Below are positions 9,132 to 18,159 of a DNA stretch of 64,000 nt, piece after piece. How positions within the stretch are numbered: the stretch's first letter is position 1; every line of letters starts with the position of its first letter. The notes beneath the pieces were generated by a model. That model saw nothing but the letters and a program-made list of their open reading frames with translations. It was not told the DNA's origin and searched no databases. The DNA is from DATAUK01 sp036268295 (GTDB lineage Bacteria > Actinomycetota > Actinomycetes > JAFAQI01), in NCBI GenBank assembly GCA_036268295.1, contig DATAUK010000013.1, positions 62,001 through 126,000 of the forward strand. The letters are read 5' to 3'. The position numbers and the translations under genes are program-made.

Positions 9132-10117
9132 ACATCGATGTCGCAGCGCTGCGTGGGTTGGTCCGCGAGAAAGACGTGTCGTTCGACACCGTCGTCGAGG
9201 CGATCGAGTCCGCGTTGCTCGCGGCCTACCACCGGACCGACGGCGCCAACGAGCACGCCCGCGCCCAGCTCGACCGTAAGACCGGCGAGGTCACGATCTG
9301 GTCCCAGCAGCTCGACGAGAACGGCGAGCTGACCGGCGAGACCGAGGACACCCCGAAGGACTTCGGTCGGATTGCGGCGATGACCGCCAGGCAGGTCATC
9401 ATGTCCCGGCTGCGCGACGTCGCCCAGGAGACCACGTACGGCGAATATGCCGGCCGCGAGGGCGATCTCGTCAGCGGCCTGGTGCAACATCACTCGGGGG
9501 TTCGCCCGGAAGGCCCGGTCTTCGTGCACCTCGGCGACATCGAGGGGGTGCTGCCCCACGCCGAGCAGGTGCCCGGCGAGCGCTATGTCCACGGCGAGCG
9601 GCTGCGCTGCCTAGTGATCAGCGTGCACAAGGGACCTCGCGGCGCGCAGGTGACGCTGTCCCGCAGCCATCCCAACCTGGTCCGCAAGCTGTTCGCGATG
9701 GAGGTCCCGGAGATTGCCGACGGCACCGTGGTGATCGCCGCCATCGCCCGCGAGGCAGGTCACCGCACGAAGGTGGCGGTGAAGTCGAACAACCCCGAGG
9801 TCCGCGCTCGCGGCGCGTGCATCGGCCCGATGGGCTCGCGGGTCCGTGCCGTCGTCACCGAACTGCACGGCGAGAAGATTGACATCATCGACTGGGATCC
9901 GGATCCGGCGACCTTCGTCGGCAACGCGCTCTCACCGGCCCAGGTCGAGAGCGTCACGGTGGTCGATTCGGGCGCGAAAGCGGCTCGCGTCGTCGTTCCG
10001 GACTTCCAGCTCTCGCTCGCGATCGGCAAGGAGGGCCAGAACGCCCGGCTGGCCAACCGACTCACCGGCTGGCGCATCGATATCCACTCCGACCGCCAAA
10101 TCGACTCGCAGGGCTAG
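9128..10117 (+). CDS. nusA: Transcription termination/antitermination factor NusA
   Basis: NusA binds RNA polymerase and nascent RNA and modulates pausing and termination. The 329-residue length is the short form without the acidic repeats of E. coli, as usual in actinobacteria. An N-terminal polymerase-binding domain spans about residues 1-100, an S1 domain follows (GDLVSGLVQHH), and then come KH domains (RARGACIGPMGSRVRAVV and LAIGKEGQNARLANRLTGW). It is coupled to rimP by a four-base overlap. Confidence 0.96.
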   Translation: MNIDVAALRGLVREKDVSFDTVVEAIESALLAAYHRTDGANEHARAQLDRKTGEVTIWSQQLDENGELTGETEDTPKDFGRIAAMTARQVIMSRLRDVAQETTYGEYAGREGDLVSGLVQHHSGVRPEGPVFVHLGDIEGVLPHAEQVPGERYVHGERLRCLVISVHKGPRGAQVTLSRSHPNLVRKLFAMEVPEIADGTVVIAAIAREAGHRTKVAVKSNNPEVRARGACIGPMGSRVRAVVTELHGEKIDIIDWDPDPATFVGNALSPAQVESVTVVDSGAKAARVVVPDFQLSLAIGKEGQNARLANRLTGWRIDIHSDRQIDSQG

Positions 10118-10125
10118 ACTGCGCA

Positions 10126-10422
10126 GTGACGAAGGGCGTCGAGCCGGTCCGAACCTGTGTCGGGTGCCGGGTCCGCGCCGCGAAGTCACAGTTGTTGCGC
10201 GTCGTCGCGGTCTCCGGAGCGTTGCTCCCTGACCCGCGAGGCACATCGAGCGGACGTGGTGCGCATCTGCACCCCGACCTCGAATGCCTGGCGTTGGCGG
10301 AGCGCCGCCGAGCGTTCCCGAGGGCCTTGCGGCTCGACGGACCACTTCGCGCGGATGCTCTCCAGGAGTACGTCGCACAACAGCACCACGACCGAGACCA
10401 ACAGAGCGGAACCACACCATGA
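10126..10422 (+). CDS. ylxR: YlxR family RNA-binding protein (DUF448)
   Basis: This 98-residue basic protein has the YlxR signature RTCVGCRVRAAKSQLLRVV and a C-terminal GRGAHLHPDLECLALAERRRAF segment. YlxR proteins bind RNA and have been linked to RNase P and gene regulation in other bacteria, though the role here is inferred. It lies between nusA and infB, its standard place. GTG at 10126 starts eight bases after the nusA stop. Confidence 0.9.
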   Translation: MTKGVEPVRTCVGCRVRAAKSQLLRVVAVSGALLPDPRGTSSGRGAHLHPDLECLALAERRRAFPRALRLDGPLRADALQEYVAQQHHDRDQQSGTTP

Positions 10423-10510
10423 GCGCTCGATGAGCCAGCACCGATGAGTACCGCCGTGCACTGACAACGGCTTGCGGTAAATCCGACCGCGGGCCACCGA
10501 AGGAGAATTT

Positions 10511-13270
10511 GTGGCCAAGGCCCGGGTATCCGCACTTGCCAAAGAGGTCGGACTGCCGTCCAAGCAGCTGATCGAATGGCTGAACAACAACGGGGAGTAC
10601 GTCAAGACCCCCTCATCGACCATCGAAGCGCCAGTCGTGGCGAAGGTGTACGCCGCCTTCCCGCCGGTGCCCGAAGACCAGCAGAAGCCGGCGAAGAAGA
10701 CCACCGCGAAAAAGGCCGCTGCCGCTGAGCCGGTTGCCGAGGCGCCCGCGCCGCCGGCCGAGCCTCAGCCGACCGATGCAGGGCCGGTCGTCGCGGCCGA
10801 GCCGCCCGCGTTCGCCCCGACCGAAGAGGTCTTCCCGCCGGCGCCGCCGCCGGCCCCCCCGGTGATCGACGTGGACGCGCCGGCCGCACTTGCCGACCCG
10901 TCCGCCGCGCCGCGCCCCGGCGCGCCACGCCCCGCGGGCAACAACCCGTTCACGACTCGTCCAGCCGGCAACAACCCGTTCACGACCCGCGACCGACCGG
11001 CCGCACCGTCGCAGCGTCCCGGCCCCGGCGCGATGCCGCCGCGGCCAGGTGGCCTGCGCCCCGGCCCCGGCATGATGCCGCCGCGCCCGGCGCAACGCCC
11101 CGGCGGTCCGGGCGGCTTCACCCAGCGGCCCGGCGGCCCAGGTGGCGCCGGTGGTGGACGGCCAGGCGGGGTCGGCGCTGGTCGTCCCGGCAGTGGTCCG
11201 GGTGGCGCAAGTGGCGGCGGCTATGGCGGCCGGCCAGGTGGCGCTCCCGGTGGTGCGCCTGGTGGTGCGCCCGGCCGTCCCGGTGGTTTCGGTGGCCGGC
11301 CAGGTGGTCCCGGTGGCCGTGGTCGCGGTGCGCCGACCCAGGGTGCGTTCGGTCGTGGCCCGGGCGGTCGCGCCGTACGAGGCCGCAAGTCCAAGAAGCA
11401 GCGGCGTCAAGAGTTCGACAACATGCAGGCCCCGACGATCGGTGGCGTGCAGGTCCCGCGCGGCAACGGTGAGCAGATCCGGCTGCCTCGCGGCGCCAGC
11501 CTTGCCGACTTCGCCGACCGGATCGGCGCCAACCCGGGCTCGTTGGTCCAGGTCGTGTTCACCCAGCTCGGCGAGATGGTGACGGCGACCCAGTCGGCGC
11601 CGGAAGAGACGTTACAGCTGCTCGGCACCGAGCTCGGCTGGGACGTGCGGATCGTTACGCCCGAGGAAGAAGACGCCGAGATCCTGTCGCGCTTCGACAT
11701 CGAGTTCGATGCCGACGAGGACGAGGCGGACCTGGTCGCTCGCGCGCCAGTCGTCACCGTCATGGGTCACGTCGACCACGGAAAGACGAAGCTGCTGGAC
11801 GCGATCCGGACCACCGATGTGGTCAAGGGCGAGGCCGGTGGCATCACCCAGCACATCGGCGCCTACCAGGTGCACGCCACCGTGGACGGCAACCCGCGGA
11901 CCCTGACGTTCATCGACACCCCCGGTCACGAGGCGTTCACCGCCATGCGTGCCCGTGGTGCGCAAGTCACCGACATCGCCGTGCTCGTCGTGGCGGCCGA
12001 TGACGGTGTCATGCCGCAGACCATCGAGGCGCTCAACCACGCCCAGGCGGCCGAGGTGCCGATCGTGGTCGCGGTCAACAAGGTCGACAAGGACGACGCC
12101 AACCCGGCCAAGGTGCGCCAGCAGCTGACCGAGTACGGTCTGGTCGCCGAGGAGTACGGCGGCGAGACGCTGTTCATCGACGTCTCGGCCAAGACCGGGC
12201 TCGGCATCGACAAGCTGCTCGAGGCGATCGTCCTGACCGCGGACGCAGCGCTGGACCTGCGGGCCAACCCGACCCGCACCGCCGAGGGCGTCGCGATCGA
12301 GGCTCACCTCGATCGCGGTCGCGGCCCGGTTGCCACCGTCCTGGTGCAGCGAGGCACGTTGCACGTCGGCGACTCGATCGTCGCCGGCGATGCGTTCGGT
12401 CGGGTCCGCGCGATGCTCAACGAGAACGGTGACGCGGTCGACGAGGCCGGTCCGTCGCGACCGGTGCAGGTGCTCGGATTCACCAGCGTTCCCGGTGCCG
12501 GCGACAACTTCCTCGTCGTCCCCGAGGACCGGGTCGCGCGGCAGATCGCCGAGCAGCGCCAGGCCCGCGAGCGGTTCGCCGAGCTGGCAAAGGGTCGCGG
12601 TCGGATGACCCTCGAGGACGTGCTGGAGCGGATCCAGCAGGGCGAGCTCAACCAGCTCAACCTGATCCTCAAGGGCGATGTGTCCGGCTCGGTCGAGGCG
12701 CTGGAAGACGCGCTTCTCAACATCGAGGTCGGCAACGAGAACGAGGTCAGCCTCCGGGTCATTGGCCGCGGTGTCGGTGCGATCACCGAGAACGACATCA
12801 ACCTGGCCCGCGCCTCCGACGCGGTCGTCATCGGCTACAACGTGCGGCCCGAAGGCAAGGCCCGCGAGCTGGCGGAGCGCGAGAAGGTCGACGTCCGGTT
12901 CTACTCGGTCATCTACGCCGCCATCGACGACGTCGAGAGCGCCCTCAAGGGAATGCTCAAGCCGGAGTTCGAGGAAGTGCTGCTCGGCAACGCGGAGATC
13001 CGCGAGGTCTTCCGCTCGAGCAAGGCCGGCAACATCGCCGGTTGCGTGGTGCGCGACGGTGTCATCATCCGCAACGCCAAGGCCCGCCTGGTCCGTGACG
13101 GCGCGGTCGTTGCGGAGAACCTGACCATCACCACGCTGCGGCGGTTCAAGGATGACGCGACCGAGGTCCGCGAGGGCTTCGAGTGCGGTATCAGTCTCGG
13201 CAACTACAACGACATCAACGTCGGTGACGTGATCGAGACCTTCGAGCTCCGCGAGAAAATCCGCCAGTGA
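10511..13270 (+). CDS. infB: Translation initiation factor IF-2
   Basis: IF-2 is the GTPase that brings initiator tRNA to the ribosome. The 919-residue protein begins with an IF2N domain (RVSALAKEVGLPSKQLIEWL). A long Ala/Pro/Gly/Arg-rich linker follows (about residues 60-295), holding two adjacent copies of PAGNNPFTTR. The G domain has GHVDHGKT from residue 419, DTPGHEAF and NKVDKDDAN, and is followed by domains II to IV. GTG at 10511 is preceded by a good ribosome-binding site (GAAGGAG). The stop overlaps the GTG of rbfA. Confidence 0.97.
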   Translation: MAKARVSALAKEVGLPSKQLIEWLNNNGEYVKTPSSTIEAPVVAKVYAAFPPVPEDQQKPAKKTTAKKAAAAEPVAEAPAPPAEPQPTDAGPVVAAEPPAFAPTEEVFPPAPPPAPPVIDVDAPAALADPSAAPRPGAPRPAGNNPFTTRPAGNNPFTTRDRPAAPSQRPGPGAMPPRPGGLRPGPGMMPPRPAQRPGGPGGFTQRPGGPGGAGGGRPGGVGAGRPGSGPGGASGGGYGGRPGGAPGGAPGGAPGRPGGFGGRPGGPGGRGRGAPTQGAFGRGPGGRAVRGRKSKKQRRQEFDNMQAPTIGGVQVPRGNGEQIRLPRGASLADFADRIGANPGSLVQVVFTQLGEMVTATQSAPEETLQLLGTELGWDVRIVTPEEEDAEILSRFDIEFDADEDEADLVARAPVVTVMGHVDHGKTKLLDAIRTTDVVKGEAGGITQHIGAYQVHATVDGNPRTLTFIDTPGHEAFTAMRARGAQVTDIAVLVVAADDGVMPQTIEALNHAQAAEVPIVVAVNKVDKDDANPAKVRQQLTEYGLVAEEYGGETLFIDVSAKTGLGIDKLLEAIVLTADAALDLRANPTRTAEGVAIEAHLDRGRGPVATVLVQRGTLHVGDSIVAGDAFGRVRAMLNENGDAVDEAGPSRPVQVLGFTSVPGAGDNFLVVPEDRVARQIAEQRQARERFAELAKGRGRMTLEDVLERIQQGELNQLNLILKGDVSGSVEALEDALLNIEVGNENEVSLRVIGRGVGAITENDINLARASDAVVIGYNVRPEGKARELAEREKVDVRFYSVIYAAIDDVESALKGMLKPEFEEVLLGNAEIREVFRSSKAGNIAGCVVRDGVIIRNAKARLVRDGAVVAENLTITTLRRFKDDATEVREGFECGISLGNYNDINVGDVIETFELREKIRQ

Positions 13271-13701
13271 GCCCGGCCGACGCGGCGCGCACCCGGAAGA
13301 TGAGCTTCCGGGTGCGCGAGGTGGTCGCGAGCGTCATCGAGCGTCAGGTCAAGGACGCCCGGCTCGGCATGGTGACGATCACCGACACCCGGATGACGCC
13401 GGACCTGCACGAGGCGACAGTGTTCTGGACGGTCTGGGGCGACGACGCCACCCGCGCTGACAGCGCAGCCGCGCTGGAGAGTGCGAAGGGTGTGATCCGC
13501 AGTGCGGTCGGACGCGCGACCGGGTTGAAGCACACGCCGAGCATCACCTTCGTGCTCGACGGTGTGCCGGAGAACGCGAAGCAGATCGAGGACCTGCTCG
13601 CGCGGGCCCGCGAAGCCGACGAACGCGTGCACCGGGCCGCCGAAGGCGCCCAACCCGCAGGTGAGGCCGACCCGTACAAACCGCTCGCCACCGAGCAGTG
13701 A
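13267..13701 (+). CDS. rbfA: 30S ribosome-binding factor RbfA
   Basis: RbfA is a single KH-type protein needed for late 16S rRNA processing and cold growth. The 144 residues include RVREVVASVIERQVKDARLGMVTITDTRMTPDL-type signatures near the start and the AKGVIRSAVGRATGLKHTPSITFVLD block near residues 75-100. GTG at 13267 overlaps the infB stop and its own stop overlaps the truB GTG, forming a tightly coupled row. The DHH phosphoesterase gene often found between rbfA and truB is absent here. Confidence 0.95.
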   Translation: MSPADAARTRKMSFRVREVVASVIERQVKDARLGMVTITDTRMTPDLHEATVFWTVWGDDATRADSAAALESAKGVIRSAVGRATGLKHTPSITFVLDGVPENAKQIEDLLARAREADERVHRAAEGAQPAGEADPYKPLATEQ

Positions 13702-14549
13702 CCGACGGCTTGGTCATCGTCGACAAGCCGGCCGGCTGGACCTCACACGACGTCGTCGCCCGGCTGCGCCGGCTCGCCGGCACCCGCCGGGTCGGTCACG
13801 CCGGCACCCTCGATCCGATGGCAACCGGAGTGCTCGTCATCGGCATCGGCCAGGCCACCCGCCTACTCGGCCACCTCGCACTGAGCGACAAGGACTACAA
13901 CGCGACCGTAAAGCTGGGAATGACGACGACCACCGACGACGCCGAAGGCGAGGAGGTGGAAGCAAGGAGCGCGGCGAACGTCAGCGATGCCGCGATAGAA
14001 AAAGCGATGAACGCGCTCACCGGCCCGATCGACCAGGTGCCGTCGAGCGTCTCGGCGATCAAGGTCGACGGGGTCCGGTCCTACAAGCGGGTGCGCGACG
14101 GCGAGACCGTCGAGCTCAACGCGCGTCCGGTCACCGTTGAGCGCTTCGACCTGGTCGAACGCCGCGGCGACGACCTCGATGTGCGGGTCACCTGCTCCAC
14201 CGGGACCTATGTCAGGGCGCTCGCGCGCGACCTCGGCCGTGCCCTCGACGTCGGCGGCCACCTGACCGCGCTCCGGCGGACGCGAGTCGGCGGCTTCGCC
14301 GTCGACGAGGCGAAGACGCTCGAACAGCTCGAGGAAGCGCTCGTCGTCGTACCGCTAGCCGCCGCGGTGCGCTCCGCGTTTCCCGCCGTGACGGTGACCG
14401 ACGAAGAAGCGGTCAGGATCGGGCACGGCCAGCGGCTCGCGCTCGACCTCGCCGCGTCGCCGACCGGCGTGTTCGGCCCCGGCGGTCGGGTGATCGCCCT
14501 CGTCGAGGACCGCGGCGGTGTCGCCCAGCCGCTGTGCGTGTTCGCGTGA
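13698..14549 (+). CDS. truB: tRNA pseudouridine-55 synthase
   Basis: TruB makes pseudouridine 55 in the T-loop of tRNAs. The 283-residue protein shows VDKPAGWTSHDVVARLR at the start and the catalytic motif GHAGTLDPMATGVLVIG near residue 34, with the active Asp in GTLDP. Later come the conserved VPSSVSAIKVDGVRSYKR and CSTGTYVRALARDLG blocks. It overlaps rbfA by four bases upstream and ribF downstream. Confidence 0.96.
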   Translation: MTDGLVIVDKPAGWTSHDVVARLRRLAGTRRVGHAGTLDPMATGVLVIGIGQATRLLGHLALSDKDYNATVKLGMTTTTDDAEGEEVEARSAANVSDAAIEKAMNALTGPIDQVPSSVSAIKVDGVRSYKRVRDGETVELNARPVTVERFDLVERRGDDLDVRVTCSTGTYVRALARDLGRALDVGGHLTALRRTRVGGFAVDEAKTLEQLEEALVVVPLAAAVRSAFPAVTVTDEEAVRIGHGQRLALDLAASPTGVFGPGGRVIALVEDRGGVAQPLCVFA

Positions 14550-15448
14550 CCGGCAAACTGTCTGACGTGAGTCGCACGAGTGTCGTCCCGATCGGGATCT
14601 TCGATGGCGTCCACCGCGGCCATCAGCTGATCCTCGCGCGCGCCGTCGAGGCCGCGAACGAACGCGACGCCCGGGTCGTTGTGATCACCTTCGACCCGCA
14701 CCCGGTAGCCGTGCTGCGACCCGAGGCGATGCCGCTGATGCTCACCACGATCGAGCGGCGGATCGAGCTGCTCAAGAGCTACGGCGCGGACGGCGTCGTC
14801 ATCCTGAAGTTCACCGAGGCGCTCTCGCACCAGACCGCGGACGAGTTCGTCGAACAGACCCTGGTCGAGCGGCTCAATGCGGTGCGGATCGTGGTCGGCG
14901 CCAATTTCCGCTTCGGTCACCGCGCCAAGGGCGACGTCACGCTGCTGCGCAAGTTCGGGCTCGAGGTCGACGACGTGCCACTGCTACAAGACCGCGAGGT
15001 GATCTCCTCGACACACCTCCGTGAGCTGATCGCCGACGGCGATGTCGTCGCTGCCGCAGCCGCGCTCGGCCGGCCGCACTTCGTCGAAGGACCCGTCGTC
15101 CGCGGCGACGCGCGCGGCCGCGACCTCGGCTTCCCGACCGCCAACCTCGCCGTCGATCCGGGCATCGCGATCCCGAAGGACGGCGTCTACGCCGGTCACC
15201 TGATGAGAAGCACCGGTGAGCGCACCGACGCCGCCGTGAGCGTCGGCACCAACCCGACGTTCGACGGCGTACAGCGCCGCGTCGAGGCCTACGTCATCGA
15301 CCAGGGTCACGACCTCGAGCTCTACGACGAGCACGTCATCGTGGAGTTCGCGGAGCGACTGCGCGGCATGGAGCGATTCGAGTCCGTCGAGGCGCTGGTC
15401 GAGCAAATGGCGAACGACGTCGCCGAGGCGCGTACTCGGCTACACTGA
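14546..15448 (+). CDS. ribF: Bifunctional riboflavin kinase/FAD synthetase
   Basis: RibF phosphorylates riboflavin to FMN and adenylates it to FAD. The N-terminal adenylyltransferase domain shows GIFDGVHRGHQ, TFDPHP and the VVGANFRFGHRAKGD motif. The C-terminal kinase domain shows GRDLGFPTANL and YAGH. The start is uncertain. GTG 14546 gives a four-base overlap with truB and 300 residues. In-frame GTGs at 14534 and 14567 are alternatives. All leave an N-terminus somewhat shorter than most RibF proteins. Confidence 0.93.
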   Translation: MTGKLSDVSRTSVVPIGIFDGVHRGHQLILARAVEAANERDARVVVITFDPHPVAVLRPEAMPLMLTTIERRIELLKSYGADGVVILKFTEALSHQTADEFVEQTLVERLNAVRIVVGANFRFGHRAKGDVTLLRKFGLEVDDVPLLQDREVISSTHLRELIADGDVVAAAAALGRPHFVEGPVVRGDARGRDLGFPTANLAVDPGIAIPKDGVYAGHLMRSTGERTDAAVSVGTNPTFDGVQRRVEAYVIDQGHDLELYDEHVIVEFAERLRGMERFESVEALVEQMANDVAEARTRLH

Positions 15449-15513
15449 GAGCGTTCGTAATTCGTCTGCCCCTGTGGTGTAACCCTGCGGGCTGATAACC
15501 AGGAGATCAACGA

Positions 15514-15783
15514 GTGCCGCTCGACGCCGCTGTGAAGCAACAGATCATGACCGAATACGCCACCAGCGAAGGCGACACCGGTTCTCCCGAAGTCCAGGTC
15601 GCGCTGCTCAGCCGGCGCATCTCCGACCTGACCGAGCACATGAAGCAACACAAGCACGACTTCCACACCCAGCGTGGTCTGCTGCTGCTCGTCGGCCGTC
15701 GCCGGCGGATGCTGCGCTACCTGGAGAGCACGGACGTGTTGCGCTACCGAAACCTGATCGAACGACTTGGTCTTCGTCGGTAG
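15514..15783 (+). CDS. rpsO: Small-subunit ribosomal protein S15
   Basis: S15 binds the central domain of 16S rRNA early in 30S assembly. The 89-residue length is typical, and GDTGSPEVQVALLSRRI, LTEHMKQHKHDFHTQRGLL and LGRRRRMLRYL-type segments are family signatures. GTG at 15514 is preceded by AGGAG at a normal distance. A TACACT hexamer at 15441-15446 inside the end of ribF could be a -10 element, but no good -35 accompanies it. pnp follows after a 126-base gap, as in many bacteria. Confidence 0.97.
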   Translation: MPLDAAVKQQIMTEYATSEGDTGSPEVQVALLSRRISDLTEHMKQHKHDFHTQRGLLLLVGRRRRMLRYLESTDVLRYRNLIERLGLRR

Positions 15784-15909
15784 CGAGCCAGCTGATCCGC
15801 GCGCTGGCCTGACGATGCGAGCGCCGGTCCTCGGTAGTGGCAGGCAGGGATCGACCTGCCCGCTTCGATCGATGACCGGTCCGCCCCTCCAGTCGGCGCG
15901 CCTACCTGA

Positions 15910-18156
15910 ATGGAGGCGCCCGTGACGGGCTCCGAGGAATACAGTTCTGAAGCAGTTCTCAAGTCATCGCTCGGCGAGCGGACGATCCGGTTCGAAGCCG
16001 GACGCCTCGCCCAGCAGGCCGCGGGCTCCGTGGTCACCTACCTCAACGACGACACGATGATCCTGTCGGCGACGACGGCCTCGAAGAACCCGAAGGACAA
16101 CCTCGACTTCTTCCCGTTGACCGTCGACGTCGAGGAGCGGCAGTACGCCGCCGGCAAGATCCCCGGCTCGTTCTTCCGCCGTGAAGGCCGCCCGAGCGAG
16201 GACGCGATCCTCACCTGCCGGCTCACCGACCGGCCGCTGCGGCCCAGCTTCGCCAAGGGCCTGCGCAACGAGATCCAGATCGTCTCGACGATCATGGCGC
16301 TCGACCCGGATCATCTCTACGACGTCCTCGCCATCAACGGCGCAGCCGCAAGCGTGCTGCTTGCCGGCCTGCCGTTCTCCGGCCCGGTCGCCGCGGCTCG
16401 CGTCGCGCTGATCGACGGCGAGTGGGTGCCGTTCCCGACCTACTCCGAGCTCGAGCGCGCGGTCTTCGACATGGTCGTCGCCGGTCGCATGGTCGAGGGC
16501 GGTGACGTGGCGATCATGATGGTCGAGGCCGAAGCCACTGCCAACACGATCTCGCTGGTTGCCGCCGGTGCGCAGGCGCCGACCGAAGAGGTTGTGGCGC
16601 AGGGCCTCGAGGCCGCCAAGCCGTTCCTCGCCCAGCTCTGCGAGGCGCAGCAGCGCCTCGCCGACTCAGCCGCGAAGCCGACCCGGGAGTTCCCGGTCTA
16701 CCTGGACTACGCCGACGACGCGCTCGCCGCGGTGACCGCCGCGGTCAGCGACGAGCTCACCAAGGCGTTGACGATCGCCGACAAGCAGGAGCGCGAGACC
16801 GAGCTCGACCGGATCAAGGAGCTCGCCAAGGAGCGGACCGCTGCCGAGCTAGAGGGTCGCGAGAAGGAGGTCAGCGCCGCCTACCGGTCACTGACCAAGT
16901 CCCTCGTCCGCCGCCGGGTCATCAACGACGGGGTCCGGATCGACGGCCGCGGAGTGCGCGACATCCGCACCCTGTCGGCGGAGATCGACGTCGTACCCCG
17001 GGTGCACGGCTCGAGCTTGTTCGAGCGAGGCGAGACCCAGATCCTCAACGTCTCGACGCTGAACATGCTGCGCATGGAGCAGATGGTCGACACCCTCTCG
17101 CCGGAGACCCGCAAGCGCTACATGCACCACTACAACTTCCCGCCCTACAGCACCGGTGAGACCGGCCGCGTCGGCTCGCCGAAGCGCCGCGAGATCGGCC
17201 ACGGCGCGCTCGCCGAGCGTGCCCTGGTGCCAGTGCTGCCGACCAAGGAAGAGTTCCCGTACGCGATCCGCGCGGTGTCCGAGGCGCTCGGCTCCAACGG
17301 CTCGACGTCGATGGGCTCGGTCTGCGCATCATCGCTGTCGCTGATGGCGGCCGGTGTGCCGCTCAAGGCGGCCGTTGCAGGCATCGCGATGGGTCTGATC
17401 AACGAGGGCGACCAGTTCGTCACGCTGACCGACATCCTCGGTGCTGAGGACGCCTTCGGCGACATGGACTTCAAGGTGGCCGGCACCCGGGAGTTCGTCA
17501 CCGCGTTGCAGCTCGACACCAAGCTGACCGGGATCCCGGCGTCGGTGCTCGGCGGTGCGCTGCAGCAGGCTCGCGACGCCCGTCTGACCATCCTCGACGT
17601 GATGTCCGAGGCGATCGACGCGCCGGGCGAGATGTCGGAGTACGCACCGCGGATCATCACCGAGAAGATCCCGGTCGACAAGATCGGCGAGATCATCGGG
17701 CCGAAGGGCAAGATCATCAACCAGATCCAGGCCGACACCGGCGCGGATCTCACGGTTGAGGATGACGGCACGATCTACATCGCCGCGGTCGACGGCGTGA
17801 AGGCGGAGGCCGCGCTTCGCGCGGTGCGCTCGATCGTCTCGCCGCAGCTGCCGGAGATCGGCGAGCGCTATCTCGGCACCGTCGTGAAGACCACGACGTT
17901 CGGCGCGTTCGTGTCGCTGACGCCTGGCAAGGACGGTCTGCTGCACATTTCCCAGATCCGCAAGATCGTGGGCGGCAAGCGGGTCGAGAACGTCGACGAC
18001 GTGCTTCCGGTCGGCAGCAAGGTGCAGGTCCAGATCGGCGAGATCGATCCGCGCGGCAAGCTGAGCCTCGTTCCCGTCCTCGACGAGGCGGCCGAAGGCG
18101 GCGGGTCCGGCGCCGCGGCGCCGGCCGAGGCTGCGCCAGCCGACGCCGAAGCCTGA
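15910..18156 (+). CDS. pnp: Polyribonucleotide nucleotidyltransferase (PNPase)
   Basis: PNPase degrades RNA phosphorolytically from the 3' end. In actinobacteria it is often called guanosine pentaphosphate synthetase. The 748 residues comprise two RNase PH domains separated by an alpha-helical domain, a KH domain (KIGEIIGPKGKIINQIQ) near residue 590 and an S1 domain (GERYLGTVVKTTTFGAFVSL) near 650. An Ala/Glu-rich tail ends the protein. ATG at 15910 was chosen. A GTG at 15922 would be four residues shorter. The leader contains a short inverted repeat (GGCAGG/CCTGCC) that might be a processing hairpin. Confidence 0.96.
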   Translation: MEAPVTGSEEYSSEAVLKSSLGERTIRFEAGRLAQQAAGSVVTYLNDDTMILSATTASKNPKDNLDFFPLTVDVEERQYAAGKIPGSFFRREGRPSEDAILTCRLTDRPLRPSFAKGLRNEIQIVSTIMALDPDHLYDVLAINGAAASVLLAGLPFSGPVAAARVALIDGEWVPFPTYSELERAVFDMVVAGRMVEGGDVAIMMVEAEATANTISLVAAGAQAPTEEVVAQGLEAAKPFLAQLCEAQQRLADSAAKPTREFPVYLDYADDALAAVTAAVSDELTKALTIADKQERETELDRIKELAKERTAAELEGREKEVSAAYRSLTKSLVRRRVINDGVRIDGRGVRDIRTLSAEIDVVPRVHGSSLFERGETQILNVSTLNMLRMEQMVDTLSPETRKRYMHHYNFPPYSTGETGRVGSPKRREIGHGALAERALVPVLPTKEEFPYAIRAVSEALGSNGSTSMGSVCASSLSLMAAGVPLKAAVAGIAMGLINEGDQFVTLTDILGAEDAFGDMDFKVAGTREFVTALQLDTKLTGIPASVLGGALQQARDARLTILDVMSEAIDAPGEMSEYAPRIITEKIPVDKIGEIIGPKGKIINQIQADTGADLTVEDDGTIYIAAVDGVKAEAALRAVRSIVSPQLPEIGERYLGTVVKTTTFGAFVSLTPGKDGLLHISQIRKIVGGKRVENVDDVLPVGSKVQVQIGEIDPRGKLSLVPVLDEAAEGGGSGAAAPAEAAPADAEA

Positions 18157-18159
18157 GCC